A DNA stretch of 64,000 nt from Rubinisphaera margarita. GTDB lineage: Bacteria; Planctomycetota; Planctomycetia; Planctomycetales; Planctomycetaceae. The notes below the pieces were generated by a model. It saw only the letters and a program-made list of their open reading frames with translations. It had not been told where the DNA came from and made no database searches. The position numbers were made by a program, and so were the translations under genes. How positions within the stretch are numbered: position 1 is the first letter of the stretch; each line of letters begins with the position of its first letter. Where the stretch lies: the NCBI RefSeq assembly GCF_022267515.1, contig NZ_JAKFGB010000019.1, positions 124,001-188,000 on the forward strand, in the 5' to 3' direction. This document shows positions 8,396 through 17,866 of the stretch, in pieces.

Positions 8396-9799
8396 ATGAC
8401 CGCCGAAACTGGCACGATTCTGTTTGTCACCGGCCGGCTCGCCGAAGCGGCTCTGAACGATGCCGTGCAACAGATCCGTTCCGAGAACCCGATCGAGGCC
8501 CAGGTCGCCGTCATCGGGATTCAGGTCGCCGCTCTCATGCACACCGATCTGGTCGCACGCCGGTTAACGGTGCCAGAGGGCGTCACACAGGTCATTCTCC
8601 CCGGCTGGTGTCAGGGCGATCTCGACAAACTTTCAGACCAAATCGGCGTTCCGTGCGTCCGTGGCCCGAAGGACGTTCGCGATCTGCCGAACTGGTTTCA
8701 GAAGAAAGACCGCGAACCGGTCGATCTCAGCCGCTACGACATCGAGATTCTGGCCGAGATCAACGGAGCCCCCCTGCGATCGACTGAGGAGATCCTGCAA
8801 ATCGCTCTCGATGCTCAGGCTCGGGGAGCCGATCTCATCGACTACGGCTGCCTGCCCGGTGGAAGCTCTCCGGCTGTCGGCGAACACATCCGCGAACTCC
8901 GGCAGGCCGGGTTGCGAGTCTCGATCGACAGTTTTGATCGAGCAGAAGTCGAAGCGGCGGTTCAGGCGGGAGCCGAACTGATCCTCAGCTGCAATTCGAC
9001 GAACATCGACTGGATTCCCGCGTTGAAGACCGAAGTCGTGATCATCCCCGACAACTTTCAGGATCTCTCGACGATGGAACCGACCATCGAGCGGATCGAA
9101 GCGGCTGGCGTTCCGTATCGACTCGATCCAATTATCGAGCCGGTCGGCTTCGGCTTCGCGGCGTCGCTGCATCGTTACTATGAAACCCGTCGCCGCTGGC
9201 CCGATGCGAAGATGATGATGGGCATCGGCAATATTACCGAACTGGCCGAGGTCGATTCGGCCGGCATCAACTTTCTGCTCGCCGCGATCTGCCAGGAGCT
9301 GCGAATCGCGAGCGTGCTCACGACCGAAGTCATCCCCTGGGCGCGACAGTCGGTGGCCGAGTTCGATATCGCCCGTCGGATGGTGAAGTACGCCGTCGAT
9401 GAGAAACAATTGCCCAAACATATCGCGGCCGGACTGGTCGCGTTGCGAGACGTGCGAGTCAACACGCTGACCGATGAGGAACTGCAGTCGCTGTTCGAGC
9501 AGATCAAAGACCCGAACTACCGGATCTTCTCGACGCCGGAGGCCCTGCATCTGATGAATCGCGATGGCCACTGGCAGGGAGCCGACCCGTTCGAACTGTT
9601 CCAGCAGGCCGCCGCGTCCGGAGACATCACGCCATCGCACGCGTTCTACCTCGGCTATGAGCTGGCTCAGGCGGAAACAGCGAAACTGCTGGGCAAACAG
9701 TATACTCAGGACGAACCGCTCAACTGGGGCCGCTGGAGCCGAACACAGCAGCACCTGAGCCTCAAACCGACCTTCCGGAAGAAGAACGACGAAACCTGA
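8396..9799 (+). CDS. Dihydropteroate synthase-like protein of the tetrahydromethanopterin pathway type
   Basis: The 467-residue protein has a Rossmann-like N-terminal half (about 1-130, TGRLAEAAL ... VILPGWCQGDL) and a TIM-barrel of the pterin-binding family (DLIDYGCLPGG, LRVSIDSFD, ELILSCNST, DPIIEPVGFGFAASL, MMMGIGNITEL). This is the layout of the DHPS-related proteins (TIGR00284-like, DUF6513 N-terminus) found in archaea, methylotrophs and planctomycetes, where they sit with genes for tetrahydromethanopterin and C1 transfer. A role in making the methanopterin-type cofactor is inferred from that association. It lies just before pabB, whose product provides p-aminobenzoate, so the pairing is biochemically sensible, although a 301-bp gap separates them. 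Confidence 0.75.
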   Translation: MTAETGTILFVTGRLAEAALNDAVQQIRSENPIEAQVAVIGIQVAALMHTDLVARRLTVPEGVTQVILPGWCQGDLDKLSDQIGVPCVRGPKDVRDLPNWFQKKDREPVDLSRYDIEILAEINGAPLRSTEEILQIALDAQARGADLIDYGCLPGGSSPAVGEHIRELRQAGLRVSIDSFDRAEVEAAVQAGAELILSCNSTNIDWIPALKTEVVIIPDNFQDLSTMEPTIERIEAAGVPYRLDPIIEPVGFGFAASLHRYYETRRRWPDAKMMMGIGNITELAEVDSAGINFLLAAICQELRIASVLTTEVIPWARQSVAEFDIARRMVKYAVDEKQLPKHIAAGLVALRDVRVNTLTDEELQSLFEQIKDPNYRIFSTPEALHLMNRDGHWQGADPFELFQQAAASGDITPSHAFYLGYELAQAETAKLLGKQYTQDEPLNWGRWSRTQQHLSLKPTFRKKNDET

Positions 9800-9890
9800 G
9801 GATTTTAAGAGATGCGTCGGCGAGAGGTCCTTATCTCGCTCAAGTCCGGTAACCGGCGATGTTCCATACACATGAGAATCAACGGCCCGT

Positions 9891-9951
9891 GGTGCTTGTC
9901 ACCCGCATTTCCCCCTCACCCTAACCCTCTCCCCCAAGGGGGCGAGGGAAC
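9891..9951. repeat. Dispersed 60-bp intergenic repeat, copy 1
   Basis: This stretch (GGTGCTTGTCACCCGCATTT, then CCCTCACCCTAACCCTCTCC, then a G-rich complement CAAGGGGGCGAGGG) recurs in diverged form at 27271-27330 and 38123-38180, always between genes. The C-rich and G-rich halves can pair (CCCTC...GAGGG). It belongs to the common 'ccctcaccctaaccct' class of bacterial interspersed repeats. The rest of the gap 9800-10100 contains only the element at 10019-10056. Confidence 0.55.
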
Positions 9952-10018
9952 TTAGTTACCGATGTCCCCACAAGAGTTGTTCATTGAAATCCTCTTACCA
10001 GTAGATCCCGCGTTCCTC

Positions 10019-10056
10019 GCCACCCCGGTTGAATCAACCGAGACTACCCGTTCAAA
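10019..10056. repeat. Partial copy of MITE-like element end
   Basis: The segment GCCACCCCGGTTGAATCAAC followed by a degenerate stem and CTACCCGTTCAAA matches the right end of the element at 52139-52271. Only the end is present here, and the stem is less perfect than at 52 kb, so it looks like a decayed copy. Confidence 0.5.
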
Positions 10057-10100
10057 CGATCCGCCGACAGAGAATTCAACGTGCACGTACCTGACCGATC

Positions 10101-11450
10101 ATGACACGACTTGAGATCACACCTCTTCCGAACGCTCCTCAGCCGAGCACGGTGCTGAACGCCTTCGCCGACGAACCCTGGCCGGTGCTGCTCGAAAGCG
10201 CCCGGGTTGACCCGCTTCGCGGCCGCTACTCGTTCTTCTCTGCCGATCCCGTCCGCACGTGGGTCGTTGATGACGTCCAGCACGGCGACGATCCGTTCGC
10301 TGAGATTCGCCCACTCGCTCGCGAACTTCAACGTCCGTCCTCTTCGAACGACGTTCCCTACACGCCCGGCTTCATCGGACTGCTGAGCTACGAACTCGGT
10401 CACGCCTGGGAGAAACTGCCCCGCGTTCCGCGAGACGAGTTCACCACCCCGGCTCTGGCGGTCGGCCTCTACAGCTGGGGAATATGCTGGGACCATCAGG
10501 ACAATCGCTGCTGGCTGATGCGGGACCGATCGCTGGAACATCACGAGGGCGATCCCCGCTGGAAGCGACTTTTGGGACGCATTGAAGAAACACAAGCCGT
10601 CACTCCCGAGTCTGCCGTTGAGAACGCGAATCGGTCAAAGATCGTCAAAACGCCCGACGCGGAGCGGCAGCGTTTCCTCACGGCTGTGCGTCGCGTGACC
10701 GAATACATCGAAGCCGGCGACATCTATCAGGCAAACCTCTCCCGGAAGATCGAATACGATTTCTCCGGAAGTCCAATGGAGTTGTACAGCCGCATTCGCA
10801 CAACCAACCCGGCTCCTTTCGCCGCCTTCTTCCAGCCTCAACCGGAGTGGGCTCTGATCAGTGCGTCCCCCGAGCAGTTTCTGCATGTCCGTGGTCGCGA
10901 AGTCAGTACCCGTCCGATCAAGGGAACACGGCCGCGCTGGACCGCCGGCGATCTCGATCTGCTGCAGGCCTTCGATCTGCAGACTTCCGAGAAGGACCGG
11001 GCGGAAAACACGATGATCGTCGATCTGCTCCGCAACGATCTCTCCCGTGTCTGTCAGCGAGGCACCGTCAAAGTCCCCCGCTGGTGTGAACTCGAAACGT
11101 TTTCACGAGTGCACCATCTTGTCTCCGAAGTCACCGGCACGCTCCGCGAGGACGCCGATCTGTGGGACCTGTTCGCCGCGACATTCCCCGGCGGATCGAT
11201 TACCGGAGCCCCGAAGATTCGAGCGATGGAAATCATCTCCGAACTCGAACAATCCACCCGAGGCTGTTACTGCGGCTCCCTTTTCATCGCCGGCCTCGAC
11301 GGCTCTCTGCAATCCAGCATTCTCATCCGCACACTCACCTGGAAAGCCGGCCGCGTCCAGGTCCCCGTCGGCGGCGGCATCGTCGCCGATTCGATCCCGG
11401 AAAACGAATTCGCCGAAACGGTCCACAAGTCGGCCGGACTGATCGTGTAA
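10101..11450 (+). CDS. pabB: Aminodeoxychorismate synthase component I
   Basis: The enzyme aminates chorismate to 4-amino-4-deoxychorismate for p-aminobenzoate and folate synthesis. The 449-residue product has the whole chorismate-binding domain: YQANLSRKIEYDF, the diagnostic PIKGT at 272-276 (Lys274 distinguishes PabB from TrpE, which has PIAGT), DRAENTMIVDLLRNDLSRVC, FPGGSITGAPKIRAMEII and the GGGIVADSIPENEFAET end. No PabC lyase domain is fused at the C-terminus, so PabA and PabC must be encoded elsewhere. The upstream neighbour is a pterin-enzyme-like protein. Anthranilate synthase is the alternative but is disfavoured by Lys274. Confidence 0.9.
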   Translation: MTRLEITPLPNAPQPSTVLNAFADEPWPVLLESARVDPLRGRYSFFSADPVRTWVVDDVQHGDDPFAEIRPLARELQRPSSSNDVPYTPGFIGLLSYELGHAWEKLPRVPRDEFTTPALAVGLYSWGICWDHQDNRCWLMRDRSLEHHEGDPRWKRLLGRIEETQAVTPESAVENANRSKIVKTPDAERQRFLTAVRRVTEYIEAGDIYQANLSRKIEYDFSGSPMELYSRIRTTNPAPFAAFFQPQPEWALISASPEQFLHVRGREVSTRPIKGTRPRWTAGDLDLLQAFDLQTSEKDRAENTMIVDLLRNDLSRVCQRGTVKVPRWCELETFSRVHHLVSEVTGTLREDADLWDLFAATFPGGSITGAPKIRAMEIISELEQSTRGCYCGSLFIAGLDGSLQSSILIRTLTWKAGRVQVPVGGGIVADSIPENEFAETVHKSAGLIV

Positions 11451-11632
11451 AAAATTCTGGCGGGTGCCCTGCCGGACGAACCGGAGGCGTCATGGCCAAG
11501 TTTGTTCGGCCGGGGAAATGAGCGATCGAGACGGAACAAGGTTGAAAGATCAACACCCGTCACGCTAAGGTGTACTGATACAAGCATCCACTTATGCCCT
11601 CCCGTGTTCCCCCGCCTCGCCAGGTCACCCCG

Positions 11633-12061
11633 ATGAAGTCTTTCCCCTTTGCAATGGTTGCGCTCACGTTGTCTCTACTTGCCGGCTGTGGTGGCAGTAC
11701 CGATGGCATTCAGCGGGCCGACGTTTCCGGAACGGTCACCTTCGAAGGCACTCCGGTCGAACGCGGCTTCATTCAGTTCGTCCCGGTCCCCGGTGTTGAA
11801 GGGGCTCCGGTGAAGCTGACGATTGAGAATGGCGCATATTCTTCCGCGAGCGATCCGGTTGATTCGCGCGGGATTCCCGTCGGTGAAAACCGCGTCGAGA
11901 TCACCGCCAGCCGCTCGACCGGCAAGCAGATCAAGAATGAGATGGGCGAAACGGAAGACGAGATCGAGTGGTACATCCCTGAGAAGTACAACACGAACTC
12001 GGAACTGACCATGGAGATCGCTCCGGGGGAGAATCCCCGTGATTTTGAGCTGACTCCCTGA
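11633..12061 (+). CDS. Small planctomycete lipoprotein with transthyretin-like (carboxypeptidase regulatory-like) domain
   Basis: The 142-residue product has a lipoprotein signal (LSLLAGCGGS, Cys at about 19) and one beta-sandwich domain of the kind DVSGTVTFEGTPVERGFIQF ... GIPVGENRVEITA. Proteins like this are abundant in planctomycetes and typically sit beside DUF1559 pilin genes, as here (80 bp upstream of one) and again at 43098-43508. The function is unknown; surface anchoring or periplasmic scaffolding is an inference. An ATG at 11594 would add 13 proline-rich residues before the signal and was rejected. Confidence 0.8.
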   Translation: MKSFPFAMVALTLSLLAGCGGSTDGIQRADVSGTVTFEGTPVERGFIQFVPVPGVEGAPVKLTIENGAYSSASDPVDSRGIPVGENRVEITASRSTGKQIKNEMGETEDEIEWYIPEKYNTNSELTMEIAPGENPRDFELTP

Positions 12062-12140
12062 ATTCCCCGCATGCTCCCGTTGCTGTATTCGTCGAAGTCT
12101 CGACGTTCTTTTTCTCTGATTCTTTCTGGAGGCCGGCAAG

Positions 12141-13130
<990 letters not shown>

Positions 13131-13158
13131 ACGAAGCTGAGTGCAATGGCTCAGTATG

Positions 13159-13195
13159 GCCTCGGACGTTTCGCGAGAACGCCCGGGGCTTTTTT
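13159..13195 (+). terminator. Rho-independent terminator after DUF1559 gene
   Basis: The arms GCCTCGG and CCGGGGC (one wobble) enclose an inner CGTT/AACG stem and a short loop, followed by six T residues. It lies 29 bp past the DUF1559 stop. Confidence 0.75.
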
Positions 13196-13218
13196 CATGG
13201 AGCGCTCAATTCACCGGG

Positions 13219-13252
13219 CGCCGGGTGCCATGCCCACGCTCGCGTGGGCATG
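13219..13252. repeat. CATGCCCACGC palindromic repeat
   Basis: CATGCCCACGC at 13229-13239 and its exact complement GCGTGGGCATG at 13242-13252 flank a 2-bp centre; the lead-in GCGCCGGGTGC is shared with a partial copy at 31516-31530. Related palindromes occur at 53971-54000 and 54100-54130. It lies between two convergent genes. Confidence 0.65.
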
Positions 13253-13343
13253 CTGGTCGTTGACGAAGTCCGTGCAATTAACCGCCGCTTCCGAAGTGCT
13301 CTGCTTCGCGATGGAAGTATGGCACAAGTCCTCAACACCAATG

Positions 13344-13373
13344 AAAAAAGCGGCGAGGAATCTCCTCACCGCT
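13344..13373 (-). terminator. Rho-independent terminator of the terpene-cyclase-fold gene
   Basis: Stem arms AGCGG-GAGGA and TCCTC-CCGCT pair around an ATC loop with single-base offsets; six A residues before it give a T-run on the minus strand. It is 28 bp past the stop of the gene at 13402-14526. Confidence 0.7.
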
Positions 13374-13401
13374 CGCTTTGTTGCCGTATTTTGGCTCCGG
13401 G

Positions 13402-14526
13402 TTACTTCGCCGGGATCGGGTCGCAGTACGACAGCGCCATCAGCGAGTAAGCGGTCACGAGAGCCGGATCGCCTTCGTACCAGCGGTCGGCTTCGTTCAC
13501 CCAGCTGCCGTCGGAGCGTTGAGTATCAGAAAGCTGATTGGCCAAATCTCGCCGCCAGTCGTGTGATTCACCGTTGGCGGTTTCAAACTTCTCGGTGCCC
13601 AGCACGCTGAACGTCTTCGCGAACACCTGATAGTAATAGAACAGCCCCTGCTGCCCCATGCCCGGGTTCTCACTGACGGAGTAATGCTTCTGCAACCAGC
13701 TGGTCGCCGCCTTCACACGCTGGTCGTCTTTCGAGACGCCCGCATACAGGTAACTCTTGAGACCGGCGTAGGTCATGCTGGCGTACGAACGGAGCCCCCC
13801 TGCCGGGGTGGTGCCGGCCTGCGACGAGCCGCCGGCTGCCGGGGTGTAGTAGAAGCCACCGTCGTTCACGCGATCAGCGAAGGGAGTGTCGTTGTGCTCC
13901 GAGTCGAGATTCTGCGAGCGGGAGACGAAAACCATCGCCTTCTGAAACGCCGGGTCATCGACTGAGAGACCCGACTTCTGCAGCGCTTCGAGGAAGAACT
14001 GCGTGTTCGACATATCGGGCCGCGAGTGACCGCCGTAGCCGGCTCCGCCGTAGGCCGGATCGGATTCGCTCAGTCCTTCATCTTCGTCCCACTGGAGTCC
14101 GAGCAGAAACTTCTGAGCGGCCTTGATCTGCTGGTCGTATTTTCCGTCGTGATTCGCTTCGACCAGAGCCATCAGCGTGATGCCGGTCTCGTAGTTCCTG
14201 TGCCTGGAATCGGGGTGATAGATTCCACCGTCCTTCTGCGTGTACTGCATCAGGAAGTCGAGCCCCTTCTGCACGGCGGGTTCGGTCGGCGACATGCCCG
14301 ATTCGAGCAGCGAATTCACGGCCAGAGCGGTGATGCCGAGCACCTTCGGATTGCTCCAGCTGCCATCGTCGTTCTGGCTGTTCACCAGATACTTCTGGCC
14401 GGCGGTTTTCATTTCCTGAAGTCGGTCGGCATTGGGGCCAAGTCGGTACGTCTGCTGGGCCAGACTCACACTGCAAGCCAGCATGACCAGGGCTCCCGCA
14501 GCGAGGCTCGTGCGGATCAGATTCAT
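13402..14526 (-). CDS. Secreted protein with prenyltransferase/squalene-oxidase repeats
   Basis: The 374-residue product begins with a signal peptide (LAAGALVMLACSVSLAQ) and then has repeating helical units with the QxxDGSW-like motif of the terpenoid cyclase alpha/alpha toroid: NSQNDDGSWSNPKVLGITA, YTQKDGGIYHPDS, DRVNDGGFYYTP and DTQRSDGSWVNEADRW. Export to the periplasm or cell surface argues against a role as a true squalene-hopene cyclase, which is a membrane-bound cytoplasmic enzyme and has a DXDD motif not seen here. Similar proteins are frequent in planctomycetes with unknown function; polysaccharide binding or a complement-like fold is possible. The ATG at 14526 was chosen because the signal peptide starts there. 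Confidence 0.75.
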   Translation of the reverse strand: MNLIRTSLAAGALVMLACSVSLAQQTYRLGPNADRLQEMKTAGQKYLVNSQNDDGSWSNPKVLGITALAVNSLLESGMSPTEPAVQKGLDFLMQYTQKDGGIYHPDSRHRNYETGITLMALVEANHDGKYDQQIKAAQKFLLGLQWDEDEGLSESDPAYGGAGYGGHSRPDMSNTQFFLEALQKSGLSVDDPAFQKAMVFVSRSQNLDSEHNDTPFADRVNDGGFYYTPAAGGSSQAGTTPAGGLRSYASMTYAGLKSYLYAGVSKDDQRVKAATSWLQKHYSVSENPGMGQQGLFYYYQVFAKTFSVLGTEKFETANGESHDWRRDLANQLSDTQRSDGSWVNEADRWYEGDPALVTAYSLMALSYCDPIPAK

Positions 14527-14678
14527 TGACAGTTCACTTTCATCCAGAGTTTCGATCTCGGCTCCGCCCCGATTATACGCCGTCCCCTCGCCGATTTCGA
14601 TAGGCCATCGGGACACTTCTGCGGCCTGCCGATCGCATAAATGGCCAGGAATGCGATGAGAGCCAGCCAGTTCTCTGT

Positions 14679-14684
14679 TATAAT
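14679..14684 (+). promoter_or_regulatory. Possible -10 element upstream of DUF1501 gene
   Basis: A perfect TATAAT lies 129 bp before the DUF1501 start, in the divergent gap from the gene at 14526. No good -35 hexamer is visible 16-18 bp upstream, so this is tentative. Confidence 0.25.
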
Positions 14685-14812
14685 GAAACGCCCTACGGGT
14701 CCTTCCATCGATGAATGCGGATGGGGTGCCACTGCTGGCTTGCCCAGCAGTGCTTTGATCCTCTTGCGAACGTGATGAACGTTTCGCTGAACTAACCGGA
14801 GCCATCGGACTC

Positions 14813-16288
14813 ATGACCGACCTCTTTTCCACGAATGATCCCACAAAATCCCGCCTCGCCCGCCGAGAGTTTCTGCAGGCGCTCGCTGCGATGAGTGCGG
14901 CCGGCTGGATGGCGGGGGAACCGCGATCGCTGCAGGCGGAAGAACCGATCGAGCAGCCCGAGCCGACCGCCGATGCCTGCATTCTGCTGTGGATGGCCGG
15001 AGGCATGGCGGCTCCTGAGACGTTCGATCCGAAGCGATACATCCCCTACGAAGTCGGCATGCCGGTCAACGACATGCTCAGCACCTTCCCGGCAATCGAC
15101 ACTCCGGTGGATGGGCTGCAGATCACCGCCGGCCTGCCCGAAATCGCGAAGGTGATGGATCGGGCGACGCTCATCCGCTCGGCAGTGCAGCCCGATCTCG
15201 GCAGCATTCTTCACTCGCGACACCAGTTTCACTGGCACACCGGTTACGTGCCGCCGCAGACGGTCGCCTGTCCGCATCTCGGGGCGTGGGCCGCGAAGGT
15301 TCTTGGCTCGAACAATCCGGTGATGCCGGCGTTCATCAACATTGGCCAGCGGCTCGAAGGGGTCGGGGAAAAGGAAGAGCTCAAGGCCTTCACGACCGGC
15401 GGATTCTTCGGCAGCGAGTTCGGCCCGATGAATCTCCCCTACCCGGAAGAAGCGGCTCGTGCCGTGCAGCCGCCGTCGGGGATGACCGGGCAGCGGTTTC
15501 AGTCGCGGAATGCTCTGTATCGCGAACTGATCGAGCGGAACCCGCATCGCGAATACGCCAGCGATTACCAGCAGGAATCGCTGCTGCGGTCGATGGACAA
15601 CGCCTATCGGCTGCTCAGTTCGAAGGACCGGGCCGCGTTCGATATCAATGAGGAACCGAAAGAAAGCCGCGAGATTTACGACACCGGCCGCTTCGGTCGC
15701 GGTTGCCTGCTGGCCCGCCGGCTCGTCGAGTCGGGGGCGAAGTTCGTCGAAGTCACGACCGAATACGTCCCCTTCCTGCACTGGGATACGCACAACAGTG
15801 GCCACGAAACAGTCGCCCGGCTGCATTCGGAGATCGATCGCCCGATCGCCCAGCTGATTCGCGATCTCGAAGCCCGCAAGATGCTCGATCGCACGCTGGT
15901 CATCATCGCTTCGGAGTTCAGCCGCGATGCCCTCATGGAAGGCAAGCCCGGCTCCAATGCGAACGATCAGGCGACGTTCAAGGTCGATAAGATCGAAGAG
16001 CCCAAGCATTACGGACTGCATCGCCACTTCACGGGCGGCACCAGTGTGGTGATGTTCGGCGGCGGAATGAAGCAGGGGTTCGTGTACGGCAGGACCGCCG
16101 ATGAGCGGCCGCTGGTGGCGGTTGAGAACCCCGTTTCGGTGATGGATCTGCACGCGACCATCATGACGGCGCTCGGCATCTCCCCGAAGACGGCCTACCT
16201 CACCGAGGGGCGTCCGTTCTACGTAACACAGGATGGCCACGGGCAGCCGGTGAAGGAGCTGTTCGCAAAAACGCCTGCGTCTGTATAA
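14813..16288 (+). CDS. DUF1501 family protein with Tat signal
   Basis: The 491-residue protein has a twin-arginine signal near residue 18 (RREFLQALAAMSAAG). The mature part is a DUF1501 domain, an alkaline-phosphatase/sulfatase-like fold: ACILLWMAGGMAAPETFDPK, HQFHWHTGYVPPQ, GRFGRGCLLARRLVESGAKFVEVT, HWDTHNSGHE, TLVIIASEFSR, and HYGLHRHFTGGTSVVMFGGGMKQGFVYG. DUF1501 proteins usually sit beside PSD1/DUF1553 genes and are thought to take part in degrading complex, often sulfated, substrates. This copy has no PSD1 partner next to it; the downstream gene is lpxK. Export in folded form suggests a bound metal cofactor. Confidence 0.85.
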   Translation: MTDLFSTNDPTKSRLARREFLQALAAMSAAGWMAGEPRSLQAEEPIEQPEPTADACILLWMAGGMAAPETFDPKRYIPYEVGMPVNDMLSTFPAIDTPVDGLQITAGLPEIAKVMDRATLIRSAVQPDLGSILHSRHQFHWHTGYVPPQTVACPHLGAWAAKVLGSNNPVMPAFINIGQRLEGVGEKEELKAFTTGGFFGSEFGPMNLPYPEEAARAVQPPSGMTGQRFQSRNALYRELIERNPHREYASDYQQESLLRSMDNAYRLLSSKDRAAFDINEEPKESREIYDTGRFGRGCLLARRLVESGAKFVEVTTEYVPFLHWDTHNSGHETVARLHSEIDRPIAQLIRDLEARKMLDRTLVIIASEFSRDALMEGKPGSNANDQATFKVDKIEEPKHYGLHRHFTGGTSVVMFGGGMKQGFVYGRTADERPLVAVENPVSVMDLHATIMTALGISPKTAYLTEGRPFYVTQDGHGQPVKELFAKTPASV

Positions 16289-16331
16289 TCGCGGCGTCTC
16301 CGTTTCGTGACCTGCAGAAAAGACCGCCCGC

Positions 16332-17393
16332 GTGAATCCCCGTGACATCGATGACGTCCTCTCCGGACGCCGCCAGGATCTTGCCGCGCGGGGACTGCGA
16401 CTCGCCACCACACTGGCCGAGCCGGTCTACTGGAGCGGACTCCAGCTGCATCGGTCCCGCTATCGGCTCGGCTTCAAAAAGACGCATCGCGTCTCGCGGC
16501 CGGTCATCAGCATCGGCAACCTGACCACGGGCGGCACCGGCAAGACCCCCTTCACCGCACTGCTGGTGAAGCAGCTGCAGAATCTCGGACGCACGCCGGG
16601 CATCGCGAGCCGCGGCTACAAATCGCTGGAGAACGACACCGAACCAGCCACCGGCAACGATGAAAAACTCGTCCTCGATCAGATGTGTCCCGGCGTGCCA
16701 CACATTCAGAACCGCAACCGCGTCGCCGCCGCCGAGCAGCTGATCGAACAGGGCTGCGACTGCATTCTCCTCGACGACGGCTTCCAGCACCGCCGGCTGC
16801 AGCGCGATCTCGACATCGTTCTCATCGACGCTGTGAACCCGTTCGGCCACAACCATCTGCTCCCCCGCGGTCTGTTGCGGGAACCACTCTCGGCTCTCAA
16901 ACGCGCCAGCCTGATCGTCCTCACCCGAGTGGACCAGGTCGACCGCCCGGCTCTGGACGCGATCACCAGAACGATCCGCCGCCACACCCAGGTGCCGATC
17001 ATCGAAGTCCGCTTCGCGCCCACGTCCTGGCTCTCAACAACCGGCGCGATCACCCCGCTTGAAAGCCACCCGGGCCCAGCCGCCATGTTCTGCGGCATCG
17101 GCAACCCCACCGGCTTCACCGCGACGCTGAAACAGTGCGGAATCACCATCCCGGAAGGAGCCACGAAAATCTTCCCGGACCATCACCACTACACGCGCGA
17201 GGATTTCGAAGGGCTCTCCACCCTCGCCACACAGAAAGCCAACGGCCAGCTGGTGACAACGCTGAAAGACCTCGTCAAAATCCGAGAGCTGGTATCGGTA
17301 GAGATCGACTGTCGAGCGATGCTGATTGAAGCGATGGTTACGCGTGGTGAAGACGACCTGCATCGTCTCCTCAATCATGTTCCCCAGCCGTAG
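16332..17393 (+). CDS. lpxK: Tetraacyldisaccharide 4'-kinase (lipid A synthesis)
   Basis: LpxK phosphorylates the 4' position of the lipid A disaccharide at the inner membrane. The 353-residue product has an N-terminal amphipathic/membrane-associated helix region (LATTLAEPVYWSGLQLHRSRY), a P-loop in ISIGNLTTGGTGKTPF, the Walker-B-like LLDDGFQHRRLQRDLDIVLID and the LPRGLLREPLSALKRAS motif, all typical of the family. Translation starts at GTG 16332. Its presence is evidence for an LPS-bearing outer membrane. The 3' end overlaps the left arm of the inverted repeat at 17391. Confidence 0.93.
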   Translation: MNPRDIDDVLSGRRQDLAARGLRLATTLAEPVYWSGLQLHRSRYRLGFKKTHRVSRPVISIGNLTTGGTGKTPFTALLVKQLQNLGRTPGIASRGYKSLENDTEPATGNDEKLVLDQMCPGVPHIQNRNRVAAAEQLIEQGCDCILLDDGFQHRRLQRDLDIVLIDAVNPFGHNHLLPRGLLREPLSALKRASLIVLTRVDQVDRPALDAITRTIRRHTQVPIIEVRFAPTSWLSTTGAITPLESHPGPAAMFCGIGNPTGFTATLKQCGITIPEGATKIFPDHHHYTREDFEGLSTLATQKANGQLVTTLKDLVKIRELVSVEIDCRAMLIEAMVTRGEDDLHRLLNHVPQP

Positions 17394-17459
17394 GTCAGGC
17401 ACTGCCTGACGACCAACTAACGTTGCTCGAAACATCCCCGTCAGGCGGTGCCTGACCTA
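17391..17459. repeat. Nested inverted repeat between lpxK and small gene
   Basis: The 21-bp arms at 17391-17411 and 17439-17459 are reverse complements with one mismatch. Each arm is itself palindromic around GTCAGGCA-C-TGCCTGAC, so the element can fold either as one long hairpin or as two small ones. The left arm includes the lpxK stop codon. Confidence 0.65.
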
Positions 17460-17476
17460 TTTCACTGGTGGATCCC

Positions 17477-17830
17477 ATGTCCAAAATCGTAATTTACCTG
17501 GACGAACAAGCCTGTCGTGCTGAGGCACTTCTTCGAATTCAAAAGGTGACAAAGAAGAGCCTGAGTGAAATTCGTTCGTCATTGGTAAACGGCAATCCCA
17601 TCGTCGAGATTGTTCTCTTCAAAGGTGATTACGATTCACATGCGTTTATGCTCCGGTCCTTTCTCTCGCTGGTGGACGAAATGTCTCTCCAGGCGAGAAT
17701 CTACGAACTTCCGGAAGGTGCGAACCCCACAAACGGTGCCTACTCAGAGGATCTCGAAATTACTCCAGTGATTCTCAAGAACATCTTGTCGGCTGCGGAT
17801 AGAGAGATTGATCGCCAACTCGGCGAATAG
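17477..17830 (+). CDS. Small protein of unknown function (L7/L12-C-terminal-like pattern)
   Basis: The 117-residue cytoplasmic protein is not recognised with confidence. Residues about 22-50 (QKVTKKSLSEIRSSLVNGNP) resemble the helix-turn-helix of the ribosomal L7/L12 C-terminal domain, a fold reused in several small accessory proteins, some next to toxin genes. The ATG at 17477 is preceded by GGTGGA at the correct distance; the GTG at 17468 lies inside that ribosome site. Codon choice is more AT-rich than in the flanking genes, hinting at acquisition. It stands alone between an inverted repeat and a convergent gene. Confidence 0.5.
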   Translation: MSKIVIYLDEQACRAEALLRIQKVTKKSLSEIRSSLVNGNPIVEIVLFKGDYDSHAFMLRSFLSLVDEMSLQARIYELPEGANPTNGAYSEDLEITPVILKNILSAADREIDRQLGE

Positions 17831-17866
17831 CCCGATTTCAAAAGGCTTGAAGATTGCTTTGGACCC

